From assembly GCF_014646215.1 (NCBI RefSeq), contig NZ_BMNA01000004.1, positions 1 through 64,000 on the forward strand: a stretch of DNA of 64,000 nucleotides, written 5' to 3'. The position numbers were made by a program, and so were the translations under genes. Source of the DNA: Nakamurella endophytica (GTDB lineage Bacteria > Actinomycetota > Actinomycetes > Mycobacteriales > Nakamurellaceae). Positions 60,193-64,000 of this stretch are shown in pieces. How positions within the stretch are numbered: the first letter of the stretch is position 1; the number at the start of each line of letters is the position of its first letter. The notes beneath the pieces were generated by a model, which saw only the letters and a list, made by a program, of their open reading frames with translations, did no database searches and had not been told where the DNA came from.

Positions 60193-61935
60193 TCAGGGCT
60201 GCGGTAGCCGCACCGAGACCTGGAACGGGCGGTTGACCGTCACGCCGAAGGACTGCGCTGCCGGACGAACGAATCCGGCGGGCACCCGGACCGGCGTCAG
60301 GCAGTACGTCGCCGGGAGGATGTCGGTCAGGGTCGCCGCACCGGCGGTGTCGCCGTACACCAGGCGCAGCGCCCGGACGCAGGTCGCGTCCCGCAGCATG
60401 AACGTGGCGGGACCGACGCGCTGCCCGGACTGGTCACCGACGACCGCCAGGGACCCGGTCACCGGCTTGGGCGCCGCGGCGATCCGCGCGGTGAAGACCG
60501 TCCGCGGGTGGACGGCGATGCGCTTCATGGGCGGGGCGGCGTATCCGGCGGGCAGTCCGCGGACCTGCAGGCAGTAGGTGCCGGTGGTCAGCGCCGGGAT
60601 GGCGACGGCACCCGTCGGGCCGCTGTAGAGCAGCTTGAGCGGACGCAGGCAGGCCGAGTCCCGGACCATCAGCACGGTCGGCGCCAGGGCGCGGCCGGTC
60701 GACGAGTCCACGACGGTCACGGTGCTGGTCAGCGGTGTCACGGTGGCCGGCGCCGGGACCGTCGGCACGACGGGAGTGGGCGTCGGGCTGGTCGGCACGG
60801 TGGTGCCCGTCGTCGGGGCGGGCTGCGTCGACGGCGAGGGCGTCGGGCTGGTCGTCGTCGTCGGGCTGGTGGTCGTCGTCGGGATGGTGGTCGACGGCGC
60901 GGTGGTCGTCGGCCGCACCGAGGTCGACGGAGCCGGCGACGAGGTCGACGGCGCAGTGGTCGTCGGTCGCACCGAGGTCGACGGCGCAGGCGAGGTCGTC
61001 GTCGGCGCAGTGGTCGTCGGGCGCACCGAGGTCGACGGCGCAGGCGAGGTCGTCGTCGGCGCAGTGGTCGTCGGGCGCACCGAGGTCGACGGCGCAGGCC
61101 CCGAGATCGACGGCGCAGTGGTCGTCGGTCGCACCGAGGTCGACGGCGCAGGCGAGGTCGTCGTCGGCGCAGTCGTCGTCGGCCGCACCGAGGTCGACGG
61201 CGCAGGCGAGGACGTCGACGGCGCAGTCGTCGTCGGGCGCACCGAGGTCGACGGCGCAGGCGAGGACGTCGACGGCGCAGTCGTCGTCGGCCGCACCGAG
61301 GTCGACGGCGCAGGGGACGAGGTCGACGGCGCAGGCGAGGACGTGGAAGGCGCCGGCGACGAGGTCGACGGCGCGGGCGAGGTGACGACCTGGCCGGCGT
61401 CGACCCGGTCGGTGAACTCGACGGTGTTCCACAGCCCGTGGTCGCCGGCGACCGTCGCGACGCCGATGTATCCGAAGGAGGCCGACAGGATGTTGGCCCG
61501 GTGTCCGGGCGAGTTCAGGTACGCCGTGACGATGTCCGATGCCGACGCCGTGGTCGAGTCGGAGGCTGCGACGTTCTCGCCCCACGAGGTCCGGCTGGCG
61601 GCGCCGTAGTCGGGCAGCATGGTCCAGGCGTTGGTGTTGTGCGCCAGCGCGTAGCCGGTGGCGCCGCTGTCCATGCTGTTGGACCAGAACAGCGCCAGCG
61701 CGGTGAGTCCGGTGGCTTCCTGCAGCGGCGTCCGGCCGTTCTGCACCCGGGCGGCGTTGATCAGGCTGATCATCTGCTGGTCGATGCCCGCGACCCTGGT
61801 GCCCTGCGCGACGACCGGCGCCGCGTCCGTGACGGGCACCGCGCCCGACGCGGGTACGGCGACGACGACGGCGGTCACCGTGGCGACGGCGGCCGCAGCC
61901 GCCACCACGGCGGCTCGAATCCTGCCCACGTTCAT
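60193..61935 (-). CDS. Secreted CAP-domain protein with Pro/Thr/Ser linker and two C-x25-C repeats (paralog 2)
   Basis: The product has 580 residues. A signal peptide (about 1-31) and CAP domain (about 44-175; NAARVQNGRTPLQEATGL, TSWGENVA, LNSPGHRANILSASF) resemble paralog 1. A linker of about 220 residues (SPAPSTSVRPTTTAP units) follows, a likely O-glycosylation and wall-spanning region. Two C-terminal repeats with RDxxC-x25-YC complete the protein, the same as in paralog 1. AGGGAG lies four bases before the ATG at 61935, as in paralog 1. The proteins are extracellular and probably wall-anchored by glycan interaction; no sortase motif is present. Confidence 0.9.
   Translation of the reverse strand: MNVGRIRAAVVAAAAAVATVTAVVVAVPASGAVPVTDAAPVVAQGTRVAGIDQQMISLINAARVQNGRTPLQEATGLTALALFWSNSMDSGATGYALAHNTNAWTMLPDYGAASRTSWGENVAASDSTTASASDIVTAYLNSPGHRANILSASFGYIGVATVAGDHGLWNTVEFTDRVDAGQVVTSPAPSTSSPAPSTSSPAPSTSSPAPSTSVRPTTTAPSTSSPAPSTSVRPTTTAPSTSSPAPSTSVRPTTTAPTTTSPAPSTSVRPTTTAPSISGPAPSTSVRPTTTAPTTTSPAPSTSVRPTTTAPTTTSPAPSTSVRPTTTAPSTSSPAPSTSVRPTTTAPSTTIPTTTTSPTTTTSPTPSPSTQPAPTTGTTVPTSPTPTPVVPTVPAPATVTPLTSTVTVVDSSTGRALAPTVLMVRDSACLRPLKLLYSGPTGAVAIPALTTGTYCLQVRGLPAGYAAPPMKRIAVHPRTVFTARIAAAPKPVTGSLAVVGDQSGQRVGPATFMLRDATCVRALRLVYGDTAGAATLTDILPATYCLTPVRVPAGFVRPAAQSFGVTVNRPFQVSVRLPQP
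60902..61333 (-). repeat. 54-bp in-frame tandem repeat, eight copies
   Basis: Copies start at 60902, 60956, 61010, 61064, 61118, 61172, 61226 and 61280, each opening GT(G/C)GTCGTCGG on the plus strand. They encode 18-residue Pro/Thr/Ser units of CAP paralog 2. Shorter 7-residue SSPAPST units continue to about 61380. Small differences alternate between copies, suggesting higher-order shuffling. Confidence 0.95.
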
Positions 61936-61991
61936 GTCACTCCCTGTACTGGTCGGCGCAGTCCGGGGCGTCCGCACCGGAGTCTGCACAG

Positions 61992-62018
61992 ACTGTAGCC
62001 GGGAGTCACTCGCAGTAA
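61992..62018 (-). promoter_or_regulatory. Promoter of CAP paralog 2
   Basis: Minus-strand TTACTG (62018-62013) and TACAGT (61997-61992) are 15 bp apart and match the paralog 1 promoter across ACTCC, the -10 and CTGTGCA. A small dyad GTCTG-CA-CAGAC covers 61982-61993 just downstream. The leader would be about 50 nt. The rest of the 312-bp gap 61936-62247 shows nothing else. Confidence 0.6.
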
Positions 62019-62247
62019 TACGCGCTCGATGGCGTGCATTGTGAAGTGCAGCGTTCCGGGTGACGGCCATCGCGGTGTGCTGTATCGCCCGGACGGATCT
62101 GCACCGTCACTGCCACCGCCAGGGGAGGAGGAACCGCCGCGACGCCAGGACTGGTCACGATCCGTGACGGATGTGCCAGCCGCGCCAGGCCGCCGACCCG
62201 GCGCCGCCGGTCATCGAACCATCCGGTGACGGCCGTCCCGCGGCGGA

Positions 62248-63195
62248 TCAGCTGGCGGCGGGCCGGAAGTCGGCAGCGGACTCCGCGAACGCCGCGGACA
62301 GCGCCTCGCGCCACGGGCGCAACGGGGTCAAGCCGGCCGCCGTCCACGCGCGTGGGGAGAGCACCGAGTAGGCCGGCCGCGGGGCGGGGCGCGGGAACTC
62401 GGCGGTCGTCGTGGGCAGCACCCGCTCCGGATCGGCGCCCAGCTCGGCGAAGATGGCCCGGGTGAACCCGAACCACGTGGTGTCCCCGCCGTTGGTCAGG
62501 TGCCACACCCCGCCGGGCAGGTTGGCGGCGACGAGCTCCAGCAGCCCGGCCGCCAGATCGGCGGTCCAGCTGGGCGAACCACGCTGGTCGTCGACGACCG
62601 ACACGGTGTCCCGCGTCGCCTCCAGTCGCGCCATGGTCTTGACGAAGTTGGCCCCGCCCGCGCCGTAGACCCAGGCGGTCCGCACCACGTGCGCCCCGGG
62701 GTGCGCCTCCCGGACGGCCTGCTCCCCCTCGAGCTTGGTGCGGCCGTACACGCTGCTCGGCCCGGTCGGGTCGTCGACCTCGTAGGGGCGGTCGGCGTCC
62801 CCCGGGAAGACGTAGTCGGTGGAGACGTGCACCATGCCCAGGCCCGATCCGGCCGCCGCGGCCGCCAGCTGCCTGGGACCGGCGGTGTTCACCGCCGCCG
62901 CCCGGTCCTGGTCCGTCTCGGCCGCGTCGACGGCCGTGTACGCCGCCGCGTTGACCACCACGCCCCGGCCACCGGCGGCGCGGACACCGTCCGCGAACGC
63001 CAGGACGGCCGCGCGGACGGCGTCCGCGTCGGTGATGTCCAGCTCCCGGGACCCGACCGCGGTCACCGGCCAACCGCGCCCGGTCGCCGCCCGCACCAGG
63101 TCCGTGCCCAGTTGCCCTCGTGCCCCGGTCACCAACAGGTGCACGACCGCGTCCGGCCGGGCCGTCATCTGTCCCGCCGTTCCCGGCGTGCTCAC
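62248..63195 (-). CDS. rmlD: dTDP-4-dehydrorhamnose reductase
   Basis: It performs the last step of dTDP-L-rhamnose synthesis. The 315-residue SDR protein has LLVTGARGQLGTDLVRAA (NADPH loop), NAAAYTAVDAAETDQ, VHVSTDYVFPGD, the catalytic YGRTKLEGE (Tyr-x3-Lys) and RTAWVYGAGGANFV. GGGGA precedes the GTG at 63195, 11 bp after the rmlB stop. An internal ATG (MTARPDAVV) is an alternative start. The last 15 residues are Ala-rich. It is in an operon with rmlB. Confidence 0.96.
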   Translation of the reverse strand: MSTPGTAGQMTARPDAVVHLLVTGARGQLGTDLVRAATGRGWPVTAVGSRELDITDADAVRAAVLAFADGVRAAGGRGVVVNAAAYTAVDAAETDQDRAAAVNTAGPRQLAAAAAGSGLGMVHVSTDYVFPGDADRPYEVDDPTGPSSVYGRTKLEGEQAVREAHPGAHVVRTAWVYGAGGANFVKTMARLEATRDTVSVVDDQRGSPSWTADLAAGLLELVAANLPGGVWHLTNGGDTTWFGFTRAIFAELGADPERVLPTTTAEFPRPAPRPAYSVLSPRAWTAAGLTPLRPWREALSAAFAESAADFRPAAS

Positions 63196-63206
63196 CGCGT
63201 CCCCGT

Positions 63207-64000
63207 TCAGCGGTCGATGACCGAGCGGGCCTTGAGCGGCTCCCACCAGTCGCGGTGGTCGACGTACCAGGCGATCGTGTCGGTCAGGCCCTGCTCGAAC
63301 GGCACCTGCGGCGAGTAGCCGAGCTCGTCGTGGATCTTGCTGATGTCCACCGAGTAGCGCTTGTCGTGGCCGCCGCCGCGCGGGTCGGGGATCCGCTCGA
63401 TGGAGGACTCGTCGCGGCCGGTGGCCTCGATGAGTCGGTAGGTCAGCTCGGCGTTCGTCAGCTCGGTGCCGCCGCCGATGTTGTAGACCTCACCGGGCCG
63501 GCCGCCGCCGAGCACCAGCGCGATACCCCGGCAGTGGTCCTCGACGTGCAGCCAGTCGCGGACGTTGGCGCCCTCGCCGTACAGCGGGACGGAGCGGCCG
63601 TCGATCAGGTTGGTGACGAACAGCGGGATGACCTTCTCCGGGAACTGGTACGGCCCGTAGTTGTTGGAGCACCGGGTGATCGACACCGGCAGGCCGTGCG
63701 TCCTGGCGTACGCGAGAGCGATCAGGTCGGAGCCGGCCTTGGACGCCGAGTACGGCGAGTTGGGCTGCAGCGGCTGCTGCTCGTCCCACGACCCCTCGTC
63801 GATCGACCCGTAGACCTCGTCGGTCGAGACGTGCACGAACTTCTGCAGCTTGGTGTTCAGCGCGGCCTGCAGCAGGGTCTGGGTGCCCAGCACGTTGGTC
63901 ATCACGAAGTCCGCGCCGCCGAGGATGGAGCGGTCGACGTGCGACTCCGCGGCGAAGTGCACCACCGCGTCGGCGTTGCCGACCAGCTTGGCGGTCAGCT
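63207..64000 (-). CDS. rmlB: dTDP-glucose 4,6-dehydratase (5' end outside the window)
   Basis: The second enzyme of dTDP-rhamnose synthesis. About 264 C-terminal residues are visible; the frame remains open to the window edge (LTAKLVGNADAVVHFAAESHV), so the GTG at 63965 is not the real start. VHVSTDEVYGSIDEGSW, YSASKAGSDLIALAYARTHG (catalytic Tyr-x3-Lys), TRCSNNYGPYQFPEK and GRDESSIERIPDPRGGGHDKRYS identify RmlB. The N-terminal NAD-binding loop lies beyond 64000. It is 11 bp upstream of rmlD. Confidence 0.97.
   Translation of the reverse strand, partial: LTAKLVGNADAVVHFAAESHVDRSILGGADFVMTNVLGTQTLLQAALNTKLQKFVHVSTDEVYGSIDEGSWDEQQPLQPNSPYSASKAGSDLIALAYARTHGLPVSITRCSNNYGPYQFPEKVIPLFVTNLIDGRSVPLYGEGANVRDWLHVEDHCRGIALVLGGGRPGEVYNIGGGTELTNAELTYRLIEATGRDESSIERIPDPRGGGHDKRYSVDISKIHDELGYSPQVPFEQGLTDTIAWYVDHRDWWEPLKARSVIDR

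Overview
The window is about 74 percent GC by eye, uses GTG starts about as often as ATG, and is densely packed. It carries mIHF, a WhiB2-like regulator, coenzyme F420 genes (fbiA, fbiB), DUF1844, DUF3499 and an ATP-site-less PriA. Together these point to a high-GC actinomycete. Gene order over two long stretches follows that remembered for Mycobacterium, but several gene families and spacings differ, so it is a relative outside that genus. I cannot fix the genus from sequence alone.

Layout. (1) 1-4669: edge of a membrane protein gene, a secreted M15-like cell-wall protein, and the infC-rpmI-rplT-rRNA methyltransferase operon. That operon has a non-ATG infC start, a long structured leader and strong hairpins in its gaps; DUF1844 lies divergently. 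(2) 4802-19787, all minus except one acetyltransferase: mihF, gmk, rpoZ, metK, priA, fmt, rsmB, rpe, ribE, ribBA, ribH and a PH-domain membrane protein, with accC at the upstream end. coaBC and ribD, which often sit in such clusters, are missing from their usual places. (3) 19991-27510: mannose block (manA, SIS protein, Trm112-like protein, manB), DUF3499, a degenerate zincin, whiB2 and an M50 protease. (4) 27746-36063: fbiA, fbiB, a Nudix hydrolase, a DUF2142 membrane protein, a mannose-1-phosphate guanylyltransferase-like gene, rmlA and a small ORF. (5) 36271-56678: surface-polysaccharide locus with seven glycosyltransferase genes, two of them two-domain fusions, plus a further GT-like gene, a YfhO-type membrane protein, a methyltransferase fused to a long coiled coil, and a Wzm/Wzt exporter whose ATPase has a C-terminal carbohydrate-binding-type domain. 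(6) 56750-64000: a small membrane protein, a repeat-rich lipoprotein, two paralogous secreted CAP-domain proteins, then rmlD and the 3' part of rmlB.

How the parts fit. manA, manB and the guanylyltransferase would supply GDP-mannose. rmlA, rmlB and rmlD would supply dTDP-rhamnose; rmlC is not in the window. These sugars are natural donors for the glycosyltransferases. The combination of Wzm, Wzt with an extra C-terminal domain, and a methyltransferase with a 165-residue coiled coil resembles the enterobacterial O9a logic, in which WbdD caps the chain, its coiled coil sets length and Wzt reads the cap. That is the most interesting candidate system here and appears actinobacterial in its parts.

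Other themes are many 4-nt stop/start overlaps, unusual start codons (ATC for infC, probable CTG for fmt and the methyltransferase), and many short tandem repeats at protein termini and in spacers. I saw no tRNA, rRNA, CRISPR array, insertion sequence or prophage.
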